Below, piece after piece: positions 1-8,982 of a stretch of DNA of 64,000 nucleotides (within the stretch, counting starts at the first letter, position 1; every line of letters begins with the position of its first letter). Below the pieces are notes generated by a model, which was not told the origin of the DNA, searched no databases, and saw only the letters and a program-made list of their open reading frames with translations. Origin of the DNA: Mucilaginibacter_A sp964236465 (GTDB lineage Bacteria; Bacteroidota; Bacteroidia; Sphingobacteriales; Sphingobacteriaceae); assembly GCA_964236465.1 (NCBI GenBank), contig CAXSBZ010000005.1, positions 62,001 to 126,000 on the forward strand, read 5' to 3'. Made by a program: the position numbers and the translations under genes.

Positions 1-202
1 GCGTAATTCCCTGCACAGTTTTATCAATATTGGAGACCACACCGCGCGTAACGCCGGCAGATTCGGCTTTTCCAATACCTAAAATTTCCACCGTATTATC
101 CTTGCTTCTGCGGCCTACAATGGCGCAAATTTTTGTGGTGCCAATGTCTAAGCCAACAACTATTGGCGAACTTTTATCCTGAATGATAGAAACCTTTTCC
201 AT
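1..202 (-). CDS. ftsA: Cell division protein FtsA, N-terminal part (cut by window edge)
   Basis: Actin-like ATPase that tethers FtsZ filaments to the membrane and recruits late division proteins. Only the first 67 codons are inside the window; the 3' part lies to the left of base 1. The start ATG is at 202-200. The visible peptide has the actin-family phosphate-1 loop VVGLDIGTTKICAIVG near residues 14-29, then a typical FtsA segment (ILGIGKAESAGVTRGVVSN). The start is 2 bases after the ftsQ stop, so it is the next gene of the same minus-strand dcw operon. ftsZ would be expected to follow outside the window. Confidence 0.93.
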   Translation of the reverse strand, partial: MEKVSIIQDKSSPIVVGLDIGTTKICAIVGRRSKDNTVEILGIGKAESAGVTRGVVSNIDKTVQGIT

Positions 203-204
203 TT

Positions 205-1068
205 CTAATGAATATTTTGAATTGTGTCTTGAATAATCTGGTTAGAATCCTGAACTGTTTTTTTGGGTTTTGATGCCTCTACTTGTAACAAAGAATCGCT
301 TTTGATCCCTACAACCTGGTTGGCATACTTAATGTTGATAATTTTATACGCGCCCCAACCAACTTTAGGTATCGCTTTCTGATAAAAAATTAACAGGTTT
401 TTAAATTTTTTATCTAAAGAATCAGCTGAACCTAACAAAATACGCTGATTACCAACCCTCGGAGTTAATTCTATTTCGTGATTTTGAGTAACTGTAATTT
501 GTTCAATCTGTGCATCCCACAAAGAATCTCTGCGGATAAAATCTGCTGTTTTAAATAATGCCTTGGCCAAAGCCGTGTGCAAAGTATCTACCCGATTGAT
601 AAATATTTCATCAATATCACCCGTTGCAACCAAAACCGGTGCCGTAAAGTTTGCCGACAACGGAATTTTTAAGCCGTATTGATCCACATAAAAGTCTTGT
701 CCAAAGCGGTTCATCACCCGCAAAATCGGTTGCCGCTGGCGCACTTCTACATTGATTACGCCGTCCATATCGGTATAAACTTTGGCAAACTCGATAAACG
801 GATTGCCTTGTAAAGTTTTTTCCAGCTGATGGATGTTGATGTCTTCCAGCTTTTTCCCCACCAAATTATTATTGCCCACATGCAATATTGAATTGATTTC
901 CTGCCGATCTACAAAATATTGGTTACCAGGGATATAAACCTTTACTTCACGGCACAGCATTGATGCTTTTTTTATGCCGATAAAACTCATCAATACAAAT
1001 AAACCGCCCAGGCAAACTGCCCAAATCAGGCCAAAAGCCACGTGTTTCCAGATCGGGTTTTTAAACAT
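205..1068 (-). CDS. ftsQ: Cell division protein FtsQ
   Basis: Bitopic membrane protein of the divisome that links FtsA-side assembly to the periplasmic FtsL/FtsB/FtsI/FtsW machinery. The 287-residue product has a short cytoplasmic N-terminus, one transmembrane helix near residues 10-31, then a POTRA-like region (residues about 40-110, including KVYIPGNQYFVDRQEI) and a periplasmic beta domain. Sequence similarity to proteobacterial FtsQ is low, as usual in this phylum; position between murC and ftsA decides the call. It overlaps the 3' end of murC by 8 bases, indicating translational coupling within the dcw operon. Confidence 0.88.
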   Translation of the reverse strand: MFKNPIWKHVAFGLIWAVCLGGLFVLMSFIGIKKASMLCREVKVYIPGNQYFVDRQEINSILHVGNNNLVGKKLEDINIHQLEKTLQGNPFIEFAKVYTDMDGVINVEVRQRQPILRVMNRFGQDFYVDQYGLKIPLSANFTAPVLVATGDIDEIFINRVDTLHTALAKALFKTADFIRRDSLWDAQIEQITVTQNHEIELTPRVGNQRILLGSADSLDKKFKNLLIFYQKAIPKVGWGAYKIINIKYANQVVGIKSDSLLQVEASKPKKTVQDSNQIIQDTIQNIH

Positions 1069-2416
1069 CTTGTAAAATGGTTTTTAGCGGTTCAACCATT
1101 TTGTCAATATCTCCGGCGCCAACTGTCAGCAACAATTCCGGCTGGTTTTGCTGCACATAATCCAATGCTTCTTTTACCGTATATTTTTTGGTGTTTGAGT
1201 TTGATTTCATTCGATCTAAAATCATTTCTGCAGAAACACCTTCAATCGGCAACTCCCTCGCCGGATAGATATCAAGCAAAAGCAAATCATCAACTTTAGA
1301 TAGAACTTCAGCAAACTCATCAGCAAAATCTCTCGTCCGCGTAAACAAATGCGGCTGGAAAATAACCGTCAATTTTTTCTGCGGATATAATTCTTTTACA
1401 GATTGAATACAAGCACGCAACTCTTCCGGATGATGCGCGTAATCATCAATGTAAACCGTTTTTCCGGTGTTGATTAGGTATTCAAACCGACGTTTTATGC
1501 CCAAAAAAGATTTCAAAGCTGCTTTTATTTCCTGCGAATCGACTTCCAGAAACAAAGCCGTTTGTATCGCCGCAACCGCATTTTCCACATTGTGTATGCC
1601 TGCAATCCCTAATTGAATATCCTTGATTTCGACTTCATCATTCTTAAAATCAAAAAAATAATTACTGTTTTTAATGTTGATGTTTTCTGCGGAAGCATTA
1701 GCTTTTTCAGTCACAGAATAAGTGAAACCCTGTAAAGGCAAACCTTTTTTACAAAGCAGTTTTCCATCAGCTTTAAGTTGCGAAGCGAATTGCCGGAAAG
1801 ATTTGACCATGCTGTTTTTATCACCATAAATATCGAGGTGATCGGCATCCATGGAAGTAACCACTGCAATATCCGGGTGCAAAGTGAGGAAAGAACGGTC
1901 GTATTCATCGGCCTCAACCACCAACATCTCGTTGCTGCCGAACAGCACATTTGTGTGATAATTGGTTGCAATTCCGCCCAGAAAAGCTGAACAATCATTG
2001 CCCGAAGCCCGCAAAATATGCGCAATCATGCTGGACGTAGTGGTTTTGCCATGCGTACCGGCCACAGCAATTGTAAACATGCCTTTGCTGATGATGCCCA
2101 AAACTTCTGAACGTTTTTTTAGACTAAAATTTTTATCCTGGAAGAAACTGAGGATCAAAGAGTTTGCCGGAATAGCCGGCGTATAAATGATCAGCGTGCC
2201 ATCTTCCGGCTCGTTAAAATCAAACGGGATATAATCAATCTCGTCATGATAAGCCACTTCGATATTTTCCTGCTCTAAAGCCGTTGTCAAATCGGTTTGC
2301 GTTTTATCATAACCGGCAACCAAACAGCCGCGATGATTGAAATACCGCGCCAAACCGCTCATGCCGATCCCGCCAATACCAATCAAAAAAACGCGCGTTA
2401 TACTATTCAGTTCCAT
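1061..2416 (-). CDS. murC: UDP-N-acetylmuramate--L-alanine ligase MurC
   Basis: Cytoplasmic Mur ligase adding L-alanine to UDP-MurNAc using ATP. The N-terminal Rossmann glycine motif GIGGIGMSG, the P-loop AGTHGKTTTSS (about residues 119-129 of this model), VEADEYDRSFL and the C-terminal DDYAHHP motif are all present. I chose the ATG at 2416 (MELNSITRV); it gives 451 residues and sits 4 bases after the murG stop. A longer reading from 2443 would start inside the murG 3' end and inside a copy of the dispersed 12-mer, and adds nine residues not typical of MurC. Two 12-mer copies lie in the gene (1165-1176 and 1809-1820). Confidence 0.96.
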   Translation of the reverse strand: MELNSITRVFLIGIGGIGMSGLARYFNHRGCLVAGYDKTQTDLTTALEQENIEVAYHDEIDYIPFDFNEPEDGTLIIYTPAIPANSLILSFFQDKNFSLKKRSEVLGIISKGMFTIAVAGTHGKTTTSSMIAHILRASGNDCSAFLGGIATNYHTNVLFGSNEMLVVEADEYDRSFLTLHPDIAVVTSMDADHLDIYGDKNSMVKSFRQFASQLKADGKLLCKKGLPLQGFTYSVTEKANASAENINIKNSNYFFDFKNDEVEIKDIQLGIAGIHNVENAVAAIQTALFLEVDSQEIKAALKSFLGIKRRFEYLINTGKTVYIDDYAHHPEELRACIQSVKELYPQKKLTVIFQPHLFTRTRDFADEFAEVLSKVDDLLLLDIYPARELPIEGVSAEMILDRMKSNSNTKKYTVKEALDYVQQNQPELLLTVGAGDIDKMVEPLKTILQDV

Positions 2417-2420
2417 ATTT

Positions 2421-3545
2421 TTATGCTGTAAAAACAGCATCATTTATATTTTCTGTAATTTTAAATACTTCTTTTGCAATGTTCAAATCAGCATCCGGCA
2501 TCGCCAGTTTGCCAATTTGTGTACTTAGTTTTTGCTGCTGATCTTCATCCTTCAATAATGCCAATACTGTTTTTATCAATGTATTTTCGGCATCAATATC
2601 TTTCACCAAAACTGCCGCATTTTGCTTTACCAAAGCCAACGCGTTTTTGGTTTGATGATCTTCAGCAACATTTGGCGATGGCACCAAAATGACTGGTTTT
2701 TTGACCATGCACAATTCAGCAATCGTCCCGGCACCGGCACGCGAAATAATCACATCCGCTACGGCATAAGCCAGATCCATCCGGTTCAAAAATTCTAAAA
2801 CACAAATATTCGGATGAGTAGTTAAACCCAGTTTTTCTGAAATCCCTTTGTAATAATATTTTCCGGTTTGCCAGATCAACTGCACATCCGCAGCAACTAA
2901 TTCCTCCAAACCAGCCAGCATACATTGGTTTAATGTTCCGGCACCTAAACTTCCGCCGGTAACCAAAATTGTTTTTTTTGATGGAGAAAGCTTGAAAAAT
3001 GTTAATGCTTGTTCTTTTTTTCCGGCGATTTCTACTGATGATCTACGTATTGGATTTCCAGTTTTGATAATCCGGTCTGACGGAAAAAATTGCTCCATAT
3101 TATCAAAAGCCACACAAATAGTCTTTGCTTTTTTTGCCAGCCATTTGTTGGTAATGCCTGCGTAAGAGTTTTGTTCCTGAATCAAAATCGGCAAACTTTT
3201 AGTTGATGCCGCATACAAAAGCGGGCCGGAAGCATAACCGCCAACACCAACCACCGCATCCGGTTTAAAATCCTCTATGATTGATTTCGCTTTTCGCACA
3301 CTTTGCAAAATTTTAAACGGCAGTGATAGGTTTTTAAGGATTGAACCACGCTGAAAACCGGCAATATCCAAACCTTCAATTTTGTAACCTGCTGCCGGGA
3401 CTTTCTCCATTTCCATGCGGCCATTGGCACCAACAAACAATAATTCAGTTTCAGGATGAAGCTTTTTCAGCGCATCGGCAATAGCAATAGCCGGGAAGAT
3501 ATGTCCTCCTGTACCGCCGCCACTGATGATGATCCTTTTTGCCAT
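2421..3545 (-). CDS. murG: UDP-GlcNAc:lipid I GlcNAc transferase MurG
   Basis: Peripheral membrane GT28 glycosyltransferase that converts lipid I to lipid II at the inner face of the cytoplasmic membrane. The 374-residue product starts MAKRIIISGGGTGGH, with the family G-loop GGGTGGH, a second glycine loop (TGGSLGAGTLNQ) and the UDP-GlcNAc binding region SRAGAGTIAEL near residues 267-277. Downstream murC starts 4 bases after its stop. Unusually for a dcw cluster, a 79-base gap separates it from upstream ftsW; that gap holds two direct copies of the dispersed 12-mer. A third copy lies in its last codons (2429-2440). Confidence 0.96.
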   Translation of the reverse strand: MAKRIIISGGGTGGHIFPAIAIADALKKLHPETELLFVGANGRMEMEKVPAAGYKIEGLDIAGFQRGSILKNLSLPFKILQSVRKAKSIIEDFKPDAVVGVGGYASGPLLYAASTKSLPILIQEQNSYAGITNKWLAKKAKTICVAFDNMEQFFPSDRIIKTGNPIRRSSVEIAGKKEQALTFFKLSPSKKTILVTGGSLGAGTLNQCMLAGLEELVAADVQLIWQTGKYYYKGISEKLGLTTHPNICVLEFLNRMDLAYAVADVIISRAGAGTIAELCMVKKPVILVPSPNVAEDHQTKNALALVKQNAAVLVKDIDAENTLIKTVLALLKDEDQQQKLSTQIGKLAMPDADLNIAKEVFKITENINDAVFTA

Positions 3546-3623
3546 TTCTGTTGATGCTTCTTTTATAGACCTAAAACTTAAAACCTATCACTAAACTTCT
3601 GATGCTTCTTTTATCGACCTAAA
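3546..3623. repeat. Two direct copies of an extended dispersed motif between ftsW and murG
   Basis: Positions 3546-3575 and 3597-3623 carry nearly the same 27-30 base unit: TTCTG, then GATGCTTCTTTTAT, then one variable base, then GACCTAAA. The 12-mer cores are at 3554-3565 and 3602-3613. Between them, 3570-3594 reads as 7-base units (CTAAAAC, TTAAAAC, CTATCAC, TAAACTT), the same type of degenerate heptad array seen elsewhere in the window. It interrupts an otherwise tightly packed cell-wall operon. Confidence 0.8.
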
Positions 3624-3624
3624 T

Positions 3625-4800
3625 TCAGGCTGCCATTTCTTTTTCCCTGATCTCGCCCACTACCACTTTCCGATTGTCTTCATATTCGTCAATATGCCTG
3701 CTTACAGATAAAATAATCCCGAAAGCCACACTGGTAAACAAAATGGAAGTTCCACCCATACTTACCAACGGCAAGGGCACACCCGTAACCGGACCCAAAC
3801 CGACCGCAACCGCCATGTTGGCAAAAGCCTGTATCGTTAAACTAAAACTCAAACCTGCCGCCAGCAACGCACCGAACGCTTTTGGTGCTTTGGTTACAAT
3901 TTTAATACAGCGATAAAGCAGGAACAAGTAAATAATAACCAAGGAAAAACCGCCGATCAGACCGTATTCCTCTATAATAGTTGCATAAATAAAATCAGAA
4001 TATGGGTGTGGCAGATAATTTCTTTCGACACTGTTTCCCGGGCCTTTACCGAAAACGCCGCCGGTTGCAATCGCAATCTTGGCATGATCCGCCTGAAAAG
4101 ATTTATCGCGATCTACCTTGCTTGGGTGCATAAAAGTTTGGATCCGGGAAGCATAAGTTTTCCTTCTCGGCCCCAAAAAAACTACGGCAGCCAATAAAAC
4201 TGCCCCGGCCAAACAAACCACCGCAATTTGTTTGATGCTGATTCGGCCAATAATTAGCAGTAAAATGCTTACTCCAAAAAGCATTAATGCAGTGGACAAA
4301 TTTGCCAGCGCAATCAAAATAAAAACTACACAAACCGAACCCATAATCGGCAGAAAAGATTCTTTTACATCTTTGATATTTTCCTGCTTGCGCGATAAAC
4401 TTCTCGCCAAAAAAGTGATTAAAGATAATTTGGCCAAATCTGAGGTCTGGAACGTTAACCCGGTTCCGGGAATGGCGATCCAGCGGCTGGCATCGTTTAC
4501 ATGGTTACCAAAAAGAAGCGTATAAAGCAGCAGCGGGATTGTTACGATCATCAGGATTTTTGAAATTCCGGCGTAATAACGGTAATCCAGTTTGTGCGAA
4601 ATAAACATCAGCGCAATGCCGCCAAAAATCATGGCCATGTGCTTGATCAGATAAGATTCTGCACCAACGCCATGTTTATAAGCCAACGTACCGGTAGAGC
4701 TGTAAACGGCCAAAGCCGAAATTACAGACAACAAGATCACAATGAGCCATATCCAGCGGTCGCCTTTGGTTTGACTAAGAATTTTATTTATGTTGTTCAT
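3625..4800 (-). CDS. ftsW: Lipid II polymerase / SEDS protein FtsW
   Basis: Integral membrane SEDS-family peptidoglycan glycosyltransferase of the divisome, acting with FtsI. The 391-residue product begins MNNINKILSQTKGDRWIW and is made of about ten hydrophobic helices. Conserved SEDS features include the loop with GPGNSVERNYLPHPYSDFIYATIIEEYG (split here as GPGNSVE, LPHPYSDFI and EEYGLIGG) and the C-terminal VPLPLVSMGGTS. Its place between murD and murG, and not near mreCD/rodA, supports FtsW over RodA. The gene is followed by the repeat-containing gap before murG. Confidence 0.94.
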   Translation of the reverse strand: MNNINKILSQTKGDRWIWLIVILLSVISALAVYSSTGTLAYKHGVGAESYLIKHMAMIFGGIALMFISHKLDYRYYAGISKILMIVTIPLLLYTLLFGNHVNDASRWIAIPGTGLTFQTSDLAKLSLITFLARSLSRKQENIKDVKESFLPIMGSVCVVFILIALANLSTALMLFGVSILLLIIGRISIKQIAVVCLAGAVLLAAVVFLGPRRKTYASRIQTFMHPSKVDRDKSFQADHAKIAIATGGVFGKGPGNSVERNYLPHPYSDFIYATIIEEYGLIGGFSLVIIYLFLLYRCIKIVTKAPKAFGALLAAGLSFSLTIQAFANMAVAVGLGPVTGVPLPLVSMGGTSILFTSVAFGIILSVSRHIDEYEDNRKVVVGEIREKEMAA

Positions 4801-4810
4801 TCAGTTTTTG

Positions 4811-4867
4811 TTTATGGTTAATAGTTAATAGTCGCCAGTCCGTTTGCCATGAACTATCAACTATAAT
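4811..4867. repeat. Degenerate 7-base tandem array between murD and ftsW
   Basis: The 80-base gap upstream of ftsW contains consecutive heptads: GGTTAAT, AGTTAAT, AGTCGCC, AGTCCGT, TTGCCAT, GAACTAT, CAACTAT. Individual units differ but keep a 7-base period. Comparable arrays occur at 3570-3594, 58921-58950, 59000-59033, 61441-61488 and 63505-63540, always between genes or in a gene's last codons. Confidence 0.6.
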
Positions 4868-4880
4868 CCATTCGCTTCTC

Positions 4881-6260
4881 CTACAACTCCTTCACCGCTG
4901 CCTTAAACTGCTGGCCGCGGTCTTCATAATTTTTAAACAAATCAAAACTGGCACAAGCCGGAGATAGCAAAACGGTATCGCCTTTTTTAGCTAAATGATA
5001 AGCCATTTGCACAGCTTCCGCTGCGGAAAACGTATTGACAATCAACTCCACATCGTCTTCAAATGCTTTGTGAATAGCTTTATTATCTTTTCCCAAACAC
5101 ACAATTGCCTTTACTTTTTGCTTTACCAGTTCTTTCAGCATAGTGTAATCGTTGCCTTTATCGATTCCGCCCAAAATCAGCACTACATCGGTGTTCATAC
5201 TTTCTAAGGCGTACCAGGTAGAATTTACGTTGGTGGCTTTAGAATCATTGATGAAATTGATGCCGGCAATTTTTCCTGCGTGCTCCAGCCGGTGCTCGAT
5301 ATTTTTGAAATCACCCATACTTTCGCGGATGGTTTCGTTGCGCAATTCCAGCACTTTGGCCGTAATGCCCGAAGCCATGCTGTTGTAAATATTGTGTTTC
5401 CCCTGCAAAGCCAACTCGCTGATATTCATGCTTAGGTCTCCTTTATCGGTTAAAAAATACAGTTCGTCTTCATCCAGATAAGCACCTTGCTTCACCTTTT
5501 TTTGGATGGAAAAAGGCATCTGCCTGGCTTCAATTTTTCTTTTGCTGATGCCTTTGATGGTTTCTTCGTCATCTGCACAATAAATCACATAATCTGCTCC
5601 GGTTTGGTTTTGGATAATACGAAACTTGGAATCCGCATAATTTTCCATTTTATATTCATAGCGATCCAAATGGTCTGGTGTAATATTCAGCAAAACAGCA
5701 ATATCTGCTTTAAACTGATACATGTCATCCAGCATAAAACTGCTGATCTCCAGTACATAATGGTCATACTTTTCGGCAGCTACCTGATAAGCAAAACTCT
5801 TACCGATGTTGCCGGCCAAACCCACATTCAAACCAGCTTTTTTTAGCAGGTGATAGGTTAAGCTGGCCGTTGTAGTTTTTCCGTTTGATCCGGTGATGCA
5901 GATCATTTTGGCTTTGGTATATCTTCCGGCAAATTCAATTTCGGAAATTACCGGGATACCTTTTGCTTTTAGTTTTTTGATGATCGGTGCTTTCTCTGGG
6001 ATGCCCGGACTTTTCACTACTTCATCAGCCTGTAGGATAATTTCCTCAGAATGCCGGTTCTCTTCAAAATCAATATTCCAGTCCTGCAACTGTAGTTTGT
6101 ATTTATCGTTCATCGGCCCGAAATCAGAAACGAAGACTTTGAAACCTTGCTTCCGTGCTAAAAAAGCTGCACCAACGCCACTTTCCCCTGCTCCGAGAAT
6201 GCACAAAAACCGCCCGTTTCCGGCAGCTGCTGCTATTGTTGTCTGATCCTCTTTTTCCAT
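4881..6260 (-). CDS. murD: UDP-N-acetylmuramoylalanine--D-glutamate ligase MurD
   Basis: Cytoplasmic Mur ligase adding D-glutamate to UDP-MurNAc-L-Ala. Motifs visible: N-terminal ILGAGESGVGAAFLA, P-loop ITGSNGKTTTASL, the HLDRYEY segment after the ATP domain, and the C-terminal ligase motif LSPACASFDLFKNYEDRG. I place the start at ATG 6260 (MEKEDQTTIAAAAG), giving 459 residues, near the family norm; an upstream in-frame ATG at 6338 would overlap mraY by 58 bases and add an atypical extension. The 20-base gap after the mraY stop holds a 12-mer copy at 6269-6280 that directly abuts that stop. Confidence 0.95.
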   Translation of the reverse strand: MEKEDQTTIAAAAGNGRFLCILGAGESGVGAAFLARKQGFKVFVSDFGPMNDKYKLQLQDWNIDFEENRHSEEIILQADEVVKSPGIPEKAPIIKKLKAKGIPVISEIEFAGRYTKAKMICITGSNGKTTTASLTYHLLKKAGLNVGLAGNIGKSFAYQVAAEKYDHYVLEISSFMLDDMYQFKADIAVLLNITPDHLDRYEYKMENYADSKFRIIQNQTGADYVIYCADDEETIKGISKRKIEARQMPFSIQKKVKQGAYLDEDELYFLTDKGDLSMNISELALQGKHNIYNSMASGITAKVLELRNETIRESMGDFKNIEHRLEHAGKIAGINFINDSKATNVNSTWYALESMNTDVVLILGGIDKGNDYTMLKELVKQKVKAIVCLGKDNKAIHKAFEDDVELIVNTFSAAEAVQMAYHLAKKGDTVLLSPACASFDLFKNYEDRGQQFKAAVKEL

Positions 6261-6280
6261 TTTGCCTGATGCTGTTTTTA

Positions 6281-7522
6281 CTACCTTAATTTTAGGGTGA
6301 CCATCGTTAAAATGGCCAGAAATATACCGATGATCCAAAACCGCGTAACGATTTTGGATTCGTGATAACCTTTTTTCTGAAAATGATGGTGCAGCGGCGA
6401 CATCAGGAAAATCCTTCTGCCTTCGCCATATTTTTTTTTAGTGAATTTGAACCAGCTGACTTGTAAAATCACCGAAACCAATTCAACCAAAAAAATACCG
6501 CATAAAAGAGGTATCAGCAATTCTTTGCGGATCATGATGGCGAAAGCCGCAATGATACCGCCAATTGCTAAACTGCCCGTATCGCCCATAAATATCTGTG
6601 CCGGATAAGAATTGTACCACAAAAACCCAACACAAGCACCTACAAATGCCCCGGCAAAAACAACCAGCTCACCGGAATTTGGGATGTAAACAATGTTCAG
6701 ATAATCTGAAATCACGGTATTACCAGAAACGTAGGCCAGCACTGCCAGCGTAATACCGATGATTGCAGAAATTCCGGTTGCCAAACCATCAATTCCATCT
6801 GTAATGTTGGCACCATTGGAAACTGCCGTGATGATGAAAATGGTGAAAAGCATAAACACAATCAGTGCATAATGCTCGTAGCCCGGGCCGATAAACTTAA
6901 TTACTTTAGCATAATCAAACTCATTATGCTTATAAAAAGGTAGGTTGGTTTTGGTAGATTTAATATCCTGCGTATAAATATATTTGTTGCCTTGCTGATG
7001 CACTTCTACCGGCACATCGTATTTCACAGGAAGCGTAACTGTTTGACGGATAACGATCTCCGGACTGAAGTACATCGTCCAACCGATAATTACTGCTAAA
7101 CCAACCTGACCAACAATTTTGAAACGGCCGGCTAATCCTTCTTTATTTTTCTTGAAAACCTTGATATAATCATCTAAAAAACCCACCGTTCCCATCCAGA
7201 TGGTGGTAACAATCATCAAAATGATATAGATGTTATCCAGCTTAGCCAGCAATAATGTCGGGATCAAAATGCCCATCAAAATCATGATGCCGCCCATGGT
7301 TGGCGTTCCCTGTTTTTGCATTTGTCCTTCCAGTCCCAAATTTCTAACGGTTTCGCCAACCTGCTTTTTCTGTAGATATTTAATGATTTTGCCGCCAAAA
7401 ACAGTCGTAATAATTAGCGAAAGAATGACCGACATGGCCGTACGGAACGAGATGTACTGGAACACACCAACACCCGGAATATTGTGGTTTTTGTACAAGT
7501 AAGTGAATAGATAATACAGCAT
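6281..7522 (-). CDS. mraY: Phospho-N-acetylmuramoyl-pentapeptide transferase MraY
   Basis: Integral membrane enzyme transferring phospho-MurNAc-pentapeptide to undecaprenyl phosphate to form lipid I. The roughly 413-residue protein has multiple hydrophobic helices and the family motifs DDYIKVFKKNKEGL, NGANITDGIDGLATG, MGDTGSLAIGG and the HHHFQKKG loop. It carries an insertion around residues 150-185 (KYDVPVEVHQQGNKYIY) common in Bacteroidota MraY. The ATG at 7522 shares one base with the murE TGA stop (TGATG), so translation is coupled; an in-frame TTG one codon upstream is an alternative. The TAG stop is immediately followed by a 12-mer copy. Confidence 0.96.
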   Translation of the reverse strand: MLYYLFTYLYKNHNIPGVGVFQYISFRTAMSVILSLIITTVFGGKIIKYLQKKQVGETVRNLGLEGQMQKQGTPTMGGIMILMGILIPTLLLAKLDNIYIILMIVTTIWMGTVGFLDDYIKVFKKNKEGLAGRFKIVGQVGLAVIIGWTMYFSPEIVIRQTVTLPVKYDVPVEVHQQGNKYIYTQDIKSTKTNLPFYKHNEFDYAKVIKFIGPGYEHYALIVFMLFTIFIITAVSNGANITDGIDGLATGISAIIGITLAVLAYVSGNTVISDYLNIVYIPNSGELVVFAGAFVGACVGFLWYNSYPAQIFMGDTGSLAIGGIIAAFAIMIRKELLIPLLCGIFLVELVSVILQVSWFKFTKKKYGEGRRIFLMSPLHHHFQKKGYHESKIVTRFWIIGIFLAILTMVTLKLR

Positions 7523-8982
7523 CAACTCATCAATTTAAATTGTTCTGCCAAAATCTGTTTATCATCAAAAGGATATTTTACACCTTTTATTTCCTGGTAT
7601 TTTTCGTGCCCTTTTCCAGCCAGCAAAATAATATCTTCGGACTGTGCCAGATGACATGCTGCTTTTATCGCCTCTTTTCTATCGGCAATAGAAAATGTTT
7701 TTCGCTGCTGATCCGGTAAAACTCCGGCTTCCATATCACGGATGATTTCTGCCGGATCTTCTGATCTTGGATTGTCTGAAGTCAGGATCACTTTATCGCT
7801 CCAATCACAAGCCACACTGGCCATTATTGGTCGTTTTGTTTTATCCCGATCGCCGCCGCAACCAATTACTGTAATCACTTGCTCACTGCCTTTGCGGATA
7901 TCTTTGATCGTACTCAACACGTTTTGCACGGCATCCGGCGTGTGTGCATAATCTACAATACCGATAATTTTGTTGGCAGAAACAAGGTAATCAAACCGGC
8001 CTTCCGCACCGGATAAATGGCTCATCACCGTCAAAACTTTTTCCTGATCCTGTCCAAGCAACATCGCCGCAGCATAAACGGAAAGCAGGTTGTACGCATT
8101 GAAACTGCCCACTAATTTAAACCAAACTTCCTGATTATCAATGTGTAATAATAAACCACCAAACTGATTTTCGATAATTTTAGCTTTAAAATCAGCCATG
8201 CTTTTTAAACCATAAGTTTTTTGAACGGCTTTGGTATTCTGCAGCATTACTTTGCCATTGCGGTCGTCCAGATTGGTGAGGGCAAAAGCAGTATCGGGCA
8301 ATTCGTCAAAAAAAGTTTTTTTAGCTTTTATATACTGATCGAAGGTTTTGTGGAAATCAAGATGATCGTGTGTAATGTTGGAAAATATTGCTCCTGCAAA
8401 ATTCAATCCCGTGATACGGTGCTGTACAATAGCGTGCGAACTGACTTCCATAAAAGCATAATCGCAACCCAGTTCTACCATTTCTTGCAGTAACTGGTTT
8501 AGTGCAATCGGATCAGGCGTGGTATGCGTGGCCGGAATAATTTCATTATTGATCCGGTTTTCTACGGTGGAAAGCATACCGCATTTATAACCCAGCTCCC
8601 AAAAAAGCTTGAACAGTAAAGTTACCACCGTCGTTTTGCCGTTGGTGCCGGTGATGCCCACTAATTTCAATTTGGTTGAAGGATGATCGTAGAAGTTTGC
8701 GGCAGCCAAGCCCAAAGCCACAGAAGCCGATGCTGTTTTTACATAGGTAATTTTAGGATCCTGATCTTCCGGAATTTCTTCACAAATAATTGCCGTTGCA
8801 CCAGATGTGATTGCCTGGTTGATAAACTGATGACCATCAACCAAAGTGCCCCTTACCGCAAAAAACAAACTTCCGGCAACTACTTTCCGTGAATCAAAAA
8901 CAAGCGCAGTAATCTCCTGGTCCGGTTTGTTCAAACCAGCTGCTCCAGGTATTCCTGCATATATTTCTGTTAATAATTTCAT
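7522..8982 (-). CDS. murE: UDP-MurNAc-tripeptide synthetase MurE (meso-diaminopimelate type)
   Basis: Cytoplasmic Mur ligase adding the third stem-peptide residue. The 486-residue product contains the P-loop ITGTNGKTTVVTLL, the central SSHAIVQHRI region and the C-terminal motif SDNPRSEDP. The DNPR tetrapeptide is the known signature of MurE enzymes that use meso-diaminopimelate rather than lysine, so the peptidoglycan is inferred to be the DAP type. Start ATG 8982 overlaps the ftsI stop as ATGA. A copy of the dispersed 12-mer lies in the gene at 8730-8741. Confidence 0.96.
   Translation of the reverse strand: MKLLTEIYAGIPGAAGLNKPDQEITALVFDSRKVVAGSLFFAVRGTLVDGHQFINQAITSGATAIICEEIPEDQDPKITYVKTASASVALGLAAANFYDHPSTKLKLVGITGTNGKTTVVTLLFKLFWELGYKCGMLSTVENRINNEIIPATHTTPDPIALNQLLQEMVELGCDYAFMEVSSHAIVQHRITGLNFAGAIFSNITHDHLDFHKTFDQYIKAKKTFFDELPDTAFALTNLDDRNGKVMLQNTKAVQKTYGLKSMADFKAKIIENQFGGLLLHIDNQEVWFKLVGSFNAYNLLSVYAAAMLLGQDQEKVLTVMSHLSGAEGRFDYLVSANKIIGIVDYAHTPDAVQNVLSTIKDIRKGSEQVITVIGCGGDRDKTKRPIMASVACDWSDKVILTSDNPRSEDPAEIIRDMEAGVLPDQQRKTFSIADRKEAIKAACHLAQSEDIILLAGKGHEKYQEIKGVKYPFDDKQILAEQFKLMS

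Noticed and set aside
2417..2443. Longer MurC start at 2443
   Set aside because: It lies inside the murG coding end and within a 12-mer/hairpin; the conserved MurC N-terminus begins at 2416.
6261..6338. Longer MurD start at 6338
   Set aside because: Would overlap mraY by 58 bases and add 26 residues not seen in the family; ATG 6260 gives normal length.
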